64,000 bases of DNA from Rhizobium sp. R711 (GTDB taxonomy: Bacteria > Pseudomonadota > Alphaproteobacteria > Rhizobiales > Rhizobiaceae), in assembly GCF_002211365.1 (NCBI RefSeq), contig NZ_LOKZ01000003.1, positions 1 through 64,000 of the forward strand, given 5' to 3'. The notes under the pieces were generated by a model that saw only the letters and a program-made list of their open reading frames with translations, was not told the DNA's origin and did no database searches. The position numbers and the translations under genes were made by a program. Below are positions 55,252 through 63,758 of this stretch, piece after piece (positions within the stretch are counted from its first letter, which is position 1; each line of letters begins with the position of its first letter).

Positions 55252-55579
55252 GATCCATCGCACAGCGATAGCGAGCCGTTCACGCTGAAACGAATTCATC
55301 AGGCGATCCCAAGCCGGGTGCACTAGAACCTCTGCGTCCGTCGGCGCGTAGAGTTTCGCTTGACCGGGCGGCTCAGTGCCTGCCACGTTACGACCGGCCC
55401 AGTCGGCCCTGTTGACTTTCGATGAGAACGCAAGCGAACCGCCCGTCGTGGTCCCCTAGGACTTTCTATGTCGCAGCACGCTTCTCCTCGCGCTTCATTC
55501 CTTTTTATTCACCGCCGGCGATTTTCCTCTTGCGTGTGGAATCCCAAAAGACTAACAGGATCAGGCCGTTTCGGCAGGT
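55252..55579. other. 328-base gap before tRNA-Pro
   Basis: No supported gene, terminator or repeat was found. A minus-strand frame across 55132-55386 overlaps the preceding gene and lacks a ribosome site. The stretch is a possible right junction of the accessory block. Confidence 0.45.
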
Positions 55580-55656
<77 letters not shown>

Positions 55657-55860
55657 TTTACAAATCAACCTTCGGCACCCCCAGAAGCCCGGAGGTCATC
55701 ATCGTGACATTGTCGAAAACCAATGTGTTGCGGTGCGAGCGCGCGCTCGTTCTCGAGTATTTCCGCTGCTCGTGGTGGAGCTCTTCAAAGCTTGCCTCGA
55801 TAACTCGAATAATTATTAGAAGTGTGTAATATACGCCATGCAATTGTTGGTGGACGACGC

Positions 55861-56076
55861 ATGGCGGACGGGAAGACCAGTGAAACATGTCGGGAATCTT
55901 TATCTGAGCCCTTTGGAGCTCTGATCGAGAAGGCGATATCATTGGGGTGGCCCGAGCACGAAGTTGCGCTGGCGCTGACCGAGCTGGCCGAGGCCTACGT
56001 TGTGAAGGTTAGTGCAAGGATCATCATTGAGGGCTCGCTCCAATCGCAGCGCGTCTCCGAGCGCTTGAAAAACTGA
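55861..56076 (+). CDS. Small protein of unknown function (71 residues)
   Basis: 71 residues from ATG 55861, with GGTGGA upstream; the frame is open from 55822. Its sequence is mostly helical, with ALIEKAISLGWPEHEVALALTEL resembling a small four-helix regulator. No domain is recognised. It lies 204 bases after tRNA-Pro. Confidence 0.5.
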   Translation: MADGKTSETCRESLSEPFGALIEKAISLGWPEHEVALALTELAEAYVVKVSARIIIEGSLQSQRVSERLKN

Positions 56077-56253
56077 GGCCGGATTTGCGCGTCAAGCGGG
56101 CTCGGCAGGTGCGTTCACATAAATGTTTCTGCGGGAAATGTTGAGTTGATAAATGGCCGGCTCGGGAGCATAGTGACCGCGATCCCGGCTCTGGATGGGC
56201 GGCCGGCGATGATGTCTTCCGGTGTTTGTAGCCCCGATGGGTCCTTTGACATC

Positions 56254-56466
56254 ATGCTCAAATCCCCAGTTCTTCCACGTGACCTACCGCTTTTCTCCGA
56301 CGATCTCGATCTTCTGTCGGAGGTACTTGATGATGTCTGCACGGACCGTGGTCTTGCACGAAACACCTCGGCCGCCGAAACCATAGGCGCGCTCCTGATA
56401 CAGCTCTACCGACAGGGCGTCAGAGATCAGGGCAAGCTCGCGGCACTCGCAAAGGCCTATTTGTAA
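56254..56466 (+). CDS. Small protein of unknown function (70 residues)
   Basis: 70 residues if ATG 56254 is the start; in-frame ATGs at 56209 and 56212 and a TTG at 56146 are alternatives. The protein appears helical and acidic at the start (FSDDLDLLSEVLDDV), then AAETIGALLIQLYRQGV. I recall short proteins of this type, annotated only as hypothetical, in rhizobia. It is convergent with the HTH gene at 56492. Confidence 0.5.
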   Translation: MLKSPVLPRDLPLFSDDLDLLSEVLDDVCTDRGLARNTSAAETIGALLIQLYRQGVRDQGKLAALAKAYL

Positions 56467-56491
56467 TCTCGAGTCTCTAAGAGGGGCCGGA

Positions 56492-56785
56492 TCAATCGTC
56501 GTTCGCTGCATTGAGGTTTTCCGGGCGGATGCCTTCATCGACCCCTGTGCGGGCCCGCAATCTCACCCCTGGCCCGCCCTCATCGTGATTGCCGCTTGCG
56601 ATGAAGATGATGCCCGCCGCTTCAAGCGCTTGCTTGACCGCGAGCAACGCGTGCGGCTCGCCGTCCTGCTCGTCGCGCTCCATTGTTTCGATGGTGGCAG
56701 CGGGCAGCCCGGATGCGGCTGCCAGTTGCTCTATGCTCATTCCGGTCATGGCGCGGGCGCCGCGCATTTGTGTGGCTGTGATCAT
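56492..56785 (-). CDS. XRE-like helix-turn-helix regulator
   Basis: 97 residues. The HTH spans about residues 1-55: MRGARAMTGMSIEQLAAASGLPAATIETMERDE matches the compact Cro/C1-type fold. The C-terminal part is Gly-rich and polar. It ends the leftward polysaccharide run, 10 bases after the O-antigen-ligase-like gene, so it may be co-transcribed and regulate the locus; this is inference. Confidence 0.82.
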   Translation of the reverse strand: MITATQMRGARAMTGMSIEQLAAASGLPAATIETMERDEQDGEPHALLAVKQALEAAGIIFIASGNHDEGGPGVRLRARTGVDEGIRPENLNAANDD

Positions 56786-56795
56786 GAATCAAAGA

Positions 56796-58058
56796 CTAGC
56801 GCGCCGGCGCTCGTTCGCAAGTCCGACACGCCGTAAGGCCGCGTCTATAGCGCTGTTCGAGCGCAGCGCAGCCCCAGACGACCCCGAAAAGCAGGTAGAC
56901 ATGCCGCCAGTGGTCGATGTCGATGACGTTGCCGATCGCGGCATGCCCTAGCACCCCGATCCATGCAATCATCAGATAGGGCTGCCACGGGCGATCCTTG
57001 AGGAGATTCCTGAACCCGAGATAGATCGTCCAGCAAAGCATTGTGACATAGCTCAGAAAGCCGAGCCAACCGTAGCTCGTCAGCGATTTCAGCCAGACAT
57101 TGTGCTCGTCCTCGGGGAACATCGTGCCAAAGACCAGCGGACCGATTCCAAGCGGTCGCTCCATCATCATCGTGAAGCCAATGCGGTGCCGATCGAAGCG
57201 ACCGAGGTGTTCGCCATCATACTGCTGCACAAGCTGGGCGCGGGCCGAAAAGAGCGCACTGACCTTCGGGAACTGCAATGCAACGACGAGTGACCCGACC
57301 AACAGCATGATCGCGGCAAGCGACAGGATAAGGATCCGCAGGCGAAACGCGCCGGTGCGTTCCTTGAGCAACATGCAGAAGACCAGAAGGACAATGCCGA
57401 GAAGAAAGAGACCCCAGGCCGCACGCGAGAAAGACAGGAATACGCCAAGTGCCAGGATCAACAACGCAAAGGCTTTGATCGGAGACGTCCTCAAATTGCC
57501 GACAAGAATGCCATGGACGAGGTAGAGGGATGGAGGGACCAGGAATGGGCCGAATACGTTGGGATCCTGGAACGCACCCTTGGCGCGATCGTAGAGCGTG
57601 AAGACCTCAGCGCCGGGGAAGGCCTGAAAGTAGCCGAGGATTCCGAGCAGAGACGTTATAACGGCGGCGAACGCCCAGGCATTGAAAATGAGCGGGAGGC
57701 GCCGATGGCTGTCCTCGATAATCGCTGCGTAGAAGATCGCCGTGAGCGTGAGGAAGGTCGAGACCGCGACATACATCGGCCCAGTCCCGAGATCCTTCAT
57801 TTGCGTCAGCGAAAGCATCCCGCCAACGTTAAAGGCAAGCAGCAATACGAGAAGCGGCGCCGTGAAGCGCGAAATCCTAAGACCCAGGATGAACCAGATG
57901 GCGAGAAGGGCGGCCATCCACAACTCGTAGGGTGCGGGTTCGTCGATGACGAAGCCGGAGAGGAAGACGCCAAAGGCGACCATCGCCGAACCAAGCAGCC
58001 GCAACGTTGCTCGTTGCGGCTGGGCAACGCGCAGAGGTGTTGCCTCGATCGCGCTCAA
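56796..58058 (-). CDS. O-antigen ligase-like (Wzy/ExoQ type) membrane protein
   Basis: 420 residues starting at TTG 58058, which overlaps the preceding stop as TTGA; an ATG about 26 codons downstream is an alternative start. About eleven membrane spans are seen. A large soluble loop around residues 270-320 contains RFDRHRIGFTMMMERPLGIGP and EDEHNVWLKSLTSYG, the signature of the Wzy_C/O-antigen ligase family. It would polymerise or ligate repeat units of the locus polysaccharide at the periplasmic face. Confidence 0.85.
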   Translation of the reverse strand: MSAIEATPLRVAQPQRATLRLLGSAMVAFGVFLSGFVIDEPAPYELWMAALLAIWFILGLRISRFTAPLLVLLLAFNVGGMLSLTQMKDLGTGPMYVAVSTFLTLTAIFYAAIIEDSHRRLPLIFNAWAFAAVITSLLGILGYFQAFPGAEVFTLYDRAKGAFQDPNVFGPFLVPPSLYLVHGILVGNLRTSPIKAFALLILALGVFLSFSRAAWGLFLLGIVLLVFCMLLKERTGAFRLRILILSLAAIMLLVGSLVVALQFPKVSALFSARAQLVQQYDGEHLGRFDRHRIGFTMMMERPLGIGPLVFGTMFPEDEHNVWLKSLTSYGWLGFLSYVTMLCWTIYLGFRNLLKDRPWQPYLMIAWIGVLGHAAIGNVIDIDHWRHVYLLFGVVWGCAALEQRYRRGLTACRTCERAPAR

Positions 58059-59614
58059 TAGGCGTTTTCCGTATTGAACAACCGGAAGGGCGTGAGGAAC
58101 AAGATTTTCAGATCGAACCAGAGCGACCAGTTCTCGATGTAATAGAGGTCGTAGGCCGTCCGGAACTTGATCTTGTCGTCGTGATCGACCTCTCCGCGCC
58201 AGCCATTGATCTGTGCCCAGCCGGTCACTCCGGGCTTCACGCGATGGCGCGCGAAATAGCCTTCAACGACATCGCCGAAGAGGCGGTCTCGCGCCTGGGC
58301 GAGAATGGCGTGCGGGCGTGGCCCAACCAAGGAGATGTCGCCCTTCAGCACGTTGAACAACTGCGGCAACTCGTCGATCGAACTCTTGCGAATGAAGCGT
58401 CCGACAGGTGTGACGCGCGGATCACCCTTAGTGACGGCGGCACGACCGGTGGGATCGCCCTTGTCGGCATACATCGAACGGAACTTGAAGATCCGGATGA
58501 TCTCGTTGTTGAAGCCATGCCGGTTCTGCATGAAGAAGATCGGACCCTTCGAGGTCAGCTTGATGGCGATCGCTGTTGCCAGCATGATCGGCCACAAAAG
58601 CGCGAGTGCAAGAAGCGTAAAGAAGATGTCAAAGCAGCGCTTGGCGACCGAGTCCCAATCCCGGATCGGCTTGTTGAAGATATCGAGCATCGGGACCGCC
58701 CCAATGCGCGAATAGGCGCGCGGACGAAAGCGCAGGCGATTTGCGTGAGCGGCAAGGCGAATGTCGACCGGCAGGACCCAGAGCTTCTTCAGCAGCTGCA
58801 AAATGCGCGCCTCGGCGCTGAGCGGAAGCGATATGATCAGCATGTCGATGCGCGTGATGCGGACAAACTCGACCAGTTCGGCGACCGTTCCGAGCTTCGG
58901 ATAGCCCGCGACCATGATCGGCGAGCGCTTCTCGCCGCGATCGTCGAAGATGCCGCAGATCCGGATATCGTTGTCGGGTTGCTGTTCGAGGACTCGGATC
59001 AGCTCCTTGGCCGGAGCTCCGCCGCCCACGATCACTGCGCGGCGCTCCATGATACCGTTACGCGACCAGTTGCGGATGCCATAAGCCATCAGGAAGCGAG
59101 AGGCGAGGAGGAAGATCGCGCCGATAACGAACCAGATAAAGTAGGCCGGCACCTCTGGCGAACTGACATTGCCGGCGAGTACGTTTGCACCAGTGACGAT
59201 CACGAAGACCGAACCCCACACGGCAAAGACGCGTGGCAGCAGGCGTAGACGCGTGCGCAAGGCGGGGATCGAGTAGGTGTCGGCGATCTGGAGTCCACAT
59301 ACGAGGAGAGCTGCAACAATCGCGGCCGCGATAGAGCGGCCTAAAAGTGTCTCCGCCTCATTGCCCTGCCAGAGAAGGAATACAAGCAGCCCGATCAGAA
59401 ACTGCGAAGCAAATTCGAACAGGCGGAATTGACCGATGATGATGGCAGGCGAACGGTTTCCAGCGCTGAATTGCTCGGCGATCTGACGGGCATAGCTATT
59501 GATCGGCTCCGACTGGGCCTCTTCATTCGCGTCTTCGCTGGGTCGGTTGATGTCTGAAATCTGCTTGCGCAGCGCTTCCAGGTCAAATTGATCGCTTTTC
59601 TCTGCCTTATTCAT
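58055..59614 (-). CDS. Polyprenyl-phosphate hexose-1-phosphate transferase (WcaJ/ExoY family)
   Basis: 519 residues. An N-terminal four-span membrane domain (about 60-180) is followed by a Rossmann-like CoA-binding domain (about 190-310) and a final hairpin. The catalytic domain (about 328-515) contains FFMQNRHGFNN, FKFRSMYAD and KSSIDELPQLFNVLKGDISLVGPRP. It transfers a hexose-1-phosphate, probably glucose or galactose, to undecaprenyl phosphate as the first step of the repeat unit. Its length matches the long WcaJ type. The stop overlaps the next gene start. Confidence 0.93.
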   Translation of the reverse strand: MNKAEKSDQFDLEALRKQISDINRPSEDANEEAQSEPINSYARQIAEQFSAGNRSPAIIIGQFRLFEFASQFLIGLLVFLLWQGNEAETLLGRSIAAAIVAALLVCGLQIADTYSIPALRTRLRLLPRVFAVWGSVFVIVTGANVLAGNVSSPEVPAYFIWFVIGAIFLLASRFLMAYGIRNWSRNGIMERRAVIVGGGAPAKELIRVLEQQPDNDIRICGIFDDRGEKRSPIMVAGYPKLGTVAELVEFVRITRIDMLIISLPLSAEARILQLLKKLWVLPVDIRLAAHANRLRFRPRAYSRIGAVPMLDIFNKPIRDWDSVAKRCFDIFFTLLALALLWPIMLATAIAIKLTSKGPIFFMQNRHGFNNEIIRIFKFRSMYADKGDPTGRAAVTKGDPRVTPVGRFIRKSSIDELPQLFNVLKGDISLVGPRPHAILAQARDRLFGDVVEGYFARHRVKPGVTGWAQINGWRGEVDHDDKIKFRTAYDLYYIENWSLWFDLKILFLTPFRLFNTENAY

Positions 59615-59670
59615 GAGGCTACCGCCGCTGGTTATCGGAACGGCAATAGCAGAAAGCCCCTAAGAAACTT

Positions 59671-60840
59671 TTACGAAGCAACCACAAGAGCTTGCCTGGA
59701 CTTGGGCTCCAGGAGGTCGTGGTACAATTTCAAGACATCATTGGCCATCACGGACGCCGAGAAAACCGACTTCACTTGCTCCATCGACGGCATCGCGGCC
59801 TCATGCCAATCGGGGATGCGGATCGCATCCGCCATTGCGCGCGCGAGATCGTCGGAATCGTCAGGGTTTACGAGGGCAGGACTATTTCTGCCCAATGCCT
59901 CGGGAATGCCGCCGACGCGGGTCGCTATGATGGTCTTGCCGGCGCCGAGACCCTCGAGCACGATGTAAGGCATGGCTTCGGCGCGCGACGGCACGACGAG
60001 ATTCTGTGACATTGCGAAGGCCTGCTGAACACGCATTGCCGGCAGCATGCTGATCCGCTTGGCCAAACCACGCTCGATCATCATGTCCCGGTATTTCTCG
60101 CGTTCTGGCCCGTCGCCGATCATTACAGCCGAAAGTGGTCGTCCAAGAATGCGCTCGGCTTTCGCGAAGGCCTCTACAAAGAGATCGGGACCCTTAAGGT
60201 CCCGAAGCATGCCGACGTAGATGTAGTGGACAGCATCCGAACGGGTCGGGATCAGCTCGAAGTCACGTTCGGCAATCCCGTTGTAGATTAGGCGCGTTTC
60301 CGTCCGTGGGCGCCCAACCTTCTCCGTATAGGCATCGCGCTCGTATTCGCAGATGAAGACGAGGGCGTCGGTGAAGTACTCCTGCAGACGCTCCATGCGG
60401 AGCACAAATTGCCCCATGAGCGATCTGCGGGAATAATGCAGGCTTCCGCCGTGCGCTGTATAGAGGCGGGCTACGCGATACCTGTTCACCCGCAGGGCTG
60501 AGCCGGCAAGCCGCGCGAGCACACCGCCTTTGGCGCCGTGACCGTGCAGCACATCCGGCCGCAAACTTTTGATGTTCTTGTACGTGTCCCAGAGCATTCC
60601 TAGGTCGGAGAGGCTGACGTGCCGTCGCATCGGCATACGCGTCAATCCCATCGCCAGGAAGGGTCGAATATCGTCGAATAGGCGGTCCTCATGCTCGCCG
60701 CCCGTGGAGCTGTCGCAAAGGATGCCGACCTCGTGTCCCGCCTTGCTGTGCTCCAGCACCAGATCGCGGACATGGCGGAAGATCCCGCCGACCGGTGACC
60801 TGAAACAATGGAGGATGCGGAGCGGGCGCTGTTCAGTCAT
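59671..60840 (-). CDS. Glycosyltransferase family 4 (GT-B)
   Basis: 389 residues. The N-terminal GT-B half begins LRILHCFRSPVGGIFRHVRDL and has HGHGAKGG. The C-terminal half contains YIYVGMLRDLKGPDLFVEAFA and the nucleotide-sugar motif PSRAEAMPYIVLEGLGAGKTIIAT near 300-323, with the paired Glu residues of GT4. It extends the lipid-linked sugar on the cytoplasmic face. It starts 6 bases after the Wza-like gene stop with no clear ribosome site, suggesting coupling. Confidence 0.93.
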   Translation of the reverse strand: MTEQRPLRILHCFRSPVGGIFRHVRDLVLEHSKAGHEVGILCDSSTGGEHEDRLFDDIRPFLAMGLTRMPMRRHVSLSDLGMLWDTYKNIKSLRPDVLHGHGAKGGVLARLAGSALRVNRYRVARLYTAHGGSLHYSRRSLMGQFVLRMERLQEYFTDALVFICEYERDAYTEKVGRPRTETRLIYNGIAERDFELIPTRSDAVHYIYVGMLRDLKGPDLFVEAFAKAERILGRPLSAVMIGDGPEREKYRDMMIERGLAKRISMLPAMRVQQAFAMSQNLVVPSRAEAMPYIVLEGLGAGKTIIATRVGGIPEALGRNSPALVNPDDSDDLARAMADAIRIPDWHEAAMPSMEQVKSVFSASVMANDVLKLYHDLLEPKSRQALVVAS

Positions 60841-60846
60841 CGAGGG

Positions 60847-61422
60847 TTAGAACAGTCGTTCGCGAACGTAGATGGTGTCTCCGGCTATGATCGCCGAAGA
60901 AATGTTGACGCGGCCCGTCATCACTTGCCCGTTGACCTTGCGGGTCACATCGACCGCGCCCTGATTGGCGCGCGAGGTGAAGCCGCCGGCAACGGCAACG
61001 GCGTTCTGCACCGTCATTCCGGGGACGTATGCATACTGGCCGGACTGGCCGACTTCGCCCATAACGAAGATCGAGCGGTAGCGGTCGACATCGATCGTGA
61101 CATCAGGGTCCCGCAGGTAACCCTGCTTCAGCTTCTGCGCGATCTGGCCCGACAACTGCTGCAGCGTCCGTCCGCGAGCTGGCACCTGTCCGATGAGCGG
61201 GAAAGCGATGTAGCCAGCCTGGTCGATCGTATACGTGTTGGTCATGCTTGGCTGGTCAAACACGGTAATGCGCAGTCGATCGCCACTGTCCAGCGAATAG
61301 GGCTGGATTGTTGCCTGATTAAAGGCCTGAGGGGCAGGCTGGTAGCTATTGCAGCCACTCACGACCGCGGTGATAGCGGCGAGGCTCAGAGCCATCAGGA
61401 ACTTGGGCTGTGCGAGAGGCAT
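60847..61422 (-). CDS. Wza-like polysaccharide export lipoprotein
   Basis: 191 residues from ATG 61422; the longer frame to 61548 is less likely because lipobox VSGC then sits at Cys24 in normal position. A Poly_export domain (about 38-115: LDSGDRLRITVFDQPS) is followed by an SLBB-type domain (GYAY... about 125-180). It is a short form lacking the extra ring domains and the C-terminal helix of E. coli Wza. It probably forms the periplasmic/outer-membrane exit for the polymer. It heads the leftward operon and is divergent from the Wzc-like gene. Confidence 0.88.
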   Translation of the reverse strand: MPLAQPKFLMALSLAAITAVVSGCNSYQPAPQAFNQATIQPYSLDSGDRLRITVFDQPSMTNTYTIDQAGYIAFPLIGQVPARGRTLQQLSGQIAQKLKQGYLRDPDVTIDVDRYRSIFVMGEVGQSGQYAYVPGMTVQNAVAVAGGFTSRANQGAVDVTRKVNGQVMTGRVNISSAIIAGDTIYVRERLF

Positions 61423-61475
61423 CGCGTCTGCTCGTAGGAAAACGAATTGGGTCTCAGCCGTTATCAATCCGTTAG

Positions 61476-61557
61476 GGTTAATGCTCGGTAAAAACCGTCG
61501 ATTTTTTTGGCTTCGACCGGCCGACATGCGGTCGAAAGGCACGAGCAAGCATTAACC
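61476..61557. promoter_or_regulatory. Nested inverted repeats in the wza/wzc divergent region
   Basis: GGTTAATGC (61476-61484) and GCATTAACC (61549-61557) are perfect inverted copies 64 bases apart. Between them TTCGACC (61512-61518) and GGTCGAA (61530-61536) form another perfect inverted pair. Both lie in the 191-base gap between the starts at 61422 and 61614. Such symmetry suggests regulator sites serving both directions; no regulator is identified. Confidence 0.5.
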
Positions 61558-61613
61558 GTTGGGTTACTATAGTCATTTACCCTCGCGGCCACGTTTGTTC
61601 TTGGAGTACCAGC

Positions 61614-63758
61614 ATGTCCGGCGTATCGGGTAATCAGGATGTGGACATCGACCTCGGGCAATTGGTCCGCGCTGTCTGGGCACGCCGGCTGAAGGTCCTG
61701 GCGATCACGGCCCTTGGGGCAGGGGTCGCCTTCACGGGCGCCAAGATGATCTCCCCCAAATACCGAAGCGAGACGCGTATCCTGATCGAGCCGCGCGCTC
61801 CTGCCTTCGCCAACGCGCAGGTGAACGACACCAATGCGGGCCCGCTCCTTGACGAGCTCAATATTGCGAGCCAGGTGCAGCTTCTGCAGTCCGCGGATCT
61901 TATCAAGCAGATCATCAACAGCCAGACGCTCTACGATTTGCCGGAATTTGATGCGGCCGCGAATGGCTCCGCGCTGACCGATATCCTGGTAGCGCTTCAT
62001 CTGAAGAAGAATCCGTATGAGAATCCCCCCGAGGAGCGCGTAATCGACGCCTTCACGGAGAGGCTTCAGGTCTATCAGGTGCCGGGATCGCGCGTGATCG
62101 GGATAACGTTCACCTCGAAGGATCCTAAGCTCGCGGCGACAATCCCCAATGCGATGGCAGCAGTTTATCTTGCCACACAGAGTGGGGCCAAGTTGGACTC
62201 GAATTCCGAGGCGACGCGGTGGCTGGAGCCGGAGATCGAAAATCTCCGGCAGAAGGTGAATGACGCCGAGCAGAAGGTGGCGGAGTACCGCGCCGCGCAC
62301 GGATTGCTGCCGACCAACGGCGGCTCGAATTTCGCCACACAGCAATTGAACGACATTTCGGCGGAGCTTACCCGCGTCCGGGGAGACCGCGCAAACGCCG
62401 AGGCGCGTGCCCAGTCCGTACGCGATGCTCTCTCCTCCGGTGAACCATCAGATACGTTGCAGGACATCATGTCGTCTCAGTCGCTTCAGCGGCTGAAGGG
62501 CACGGAATCAGCGCTGCAGTCGCAGATATCCGACCTGCAGACGTCCTTGCTAAACAACCATCCTCGCCTGAAAAGCCTTCGCGCGCAGTTGTCGGACATC
62601 AAGGTTCAGATTCGCCAAGAGACCCAAAAGATCCTGGCAAGCATCGAAAACGAAGCGAAGGTCGCCGCCGTTCGCCAAAAGGAGCTGGAGCAGCAGGCCG
62701 ACAAGTTGAAGGCGAACAGCGCCCAAGCTGGCGAAGACGAGGTGGGCCTTAACGCCCTGACGCGTGAGGCGACGGCGCAGCGCCAACTTTTGGAGACCTA
62801 TCTCTCCCGTTACCGCGAGGCGGCGTCGCGCGCCGACAAGAATTCAAGCCCGGCCGACGCCCGCATCGTGTCGAAGGCTATACAGCCGGTCGATCCCTAT
62901 TTCCCGAAAGTTCTGCCGATCGTCATCGTCGCTACCTTGGCAACTTTCATCATGACATCGATTGTAATCATGCTCGTCGAACTCTTCAGCGGTCGGGCTC
63001 TTCGCCCCGTCGAGCCTCCCGAAGAGGAAGCGCGGGACGACGAGGAGCCTCAATCGGTGACAGCCGCCTCCGCTAAGCGAGTGGCTACGCCGAGTCTCCT
63101 CGCTACACCCGTCGATGAGGAGCCGGTTGCAGAGCCGGTCGAGGAAGAGAACGTCTTGGAAACGAATGAGTTCTCGATAGCATCTGTTTCGGAGTATCTT
63201 CGTGGCAGCAGGGCGCCTCTTGCGATTGCTATTTCACCGACCGGAGATGACGGCTCTGCAGCAACCGTATCCCTCGTGCGCAAGTTGGCAAATGACGGCT
63301 CACGGGTCATTCTGGTCGATATGACGGGCTCCGGCCTGCCGACGGACCTCATGGCCGACAATCGCAGCATGCTTGGGATAACCGACCTGCTCTGTGGCGA
63401 TGCCGCTTTCGGCGATACGATTCATGGTGATAGCCGCTCCGATGCGCACCTCATTCCGCAGGGCATCAGTGATCCGCGCCGGGCGATGCGCGGTGCCGAT
63501 CGCCTATCCCTGCTGCTGGATGCTCTAGTCTCGGCCTATGATCTGGTGGTCGTGGAGTGTGGCGCGGCCGATGTGGCCGGCGTTTCGCGGCTGACGCAGA
63601 GCAAGGACGTCGAGATCATCCTCTCGATGCCTGAAATCGTCGAGCAGGAGTTCGTGACTGCCATGAGCGAGTTCGAAGCGGCTGGTTACGAACGCGTCGT
63701 GCTGATGTCAGACCGTGACGAGCCTCTTGAAAACCCGATCTCTCGGCATGCCGCGTGA
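61614..63758 (+). CDS. Wzc/ExoP-like polysaccharide co-polymerase with degenerate ATPase domain
   Basis: 714 residues. The N-terminal Wzz domain runs from a first membrane span (about 28-45) to a second (about 441-461), with a long coiled coil (200-410) between. The cytoplasmic part (about 500-700) has the layout of a BY-kinase but lacks its motifs: Walker A reads SPTGDDGSAATVS with no GKS/GKT, Walker A' reads VILVDMTGSG and Walker B reads VVVECGAAD. No C-terminal Tyr cluster is present. It likely controls chain length and export rather than phosphorylating tyrosine. Divergent from the Wza-like gene. Confidence 0.92.
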   Translation: MSGVSGNQDVDIDLGQLVRAVWARRLKVLAITALGAGVAFTGAKMISPKYRSETRILIEPRAPAFANAQVNDTNAGPLLDELNIASQVQLLQSADLIKQIINSQTLYDLPEFDAAANGSALTDILVALHLKKNPYENPPEERVIDAFTERLQVYQVPGSRVIGITFTSKDPKLAATIPNAMAAVYLATQSGAKLDSNSEATRWLEPEIENLRQKVNDAEQKVAEYRAAHGLLPTNGGSNFATQQLNDISAELTRVRGDRANAEARAQSVRDALSSGEPSDTLQDIMSSQSLQRLKGTESALQSQISDLQTSLLNNHPRLKSLRAQLSDIKVQIRQETQKILASIENEAKVAAVRQKELEQQADKLKANSAQAGEDEVGLNALTREATAQRQLLETYLSRYREAASRADKNSSPADARIVSKAIQPVDPYFPKVLPIVIVATLATFIMTSIVIMLVELFSGRALRPVEPPEEEARDDEEPQSVTAASAKRVATPSLLATPVDEEPVAEPVEEENVLETNEFSIASVSEYLRGSRAPLAIAISPTGDDGSAATVSLVRKLANDGSRVILVDMTGSGLPTDLMADNRSMLGITDLLCGDAAFGDTIHGDSRSDAHLIPQGISDPRRAMRGADRLSLLLDALVSAYDLVVVECGAADVAGVSRLTQSKDVEIILSMPEIVEQEFVTAMSEFEAAGYERVVLMSDRDEPLENPISRHAA

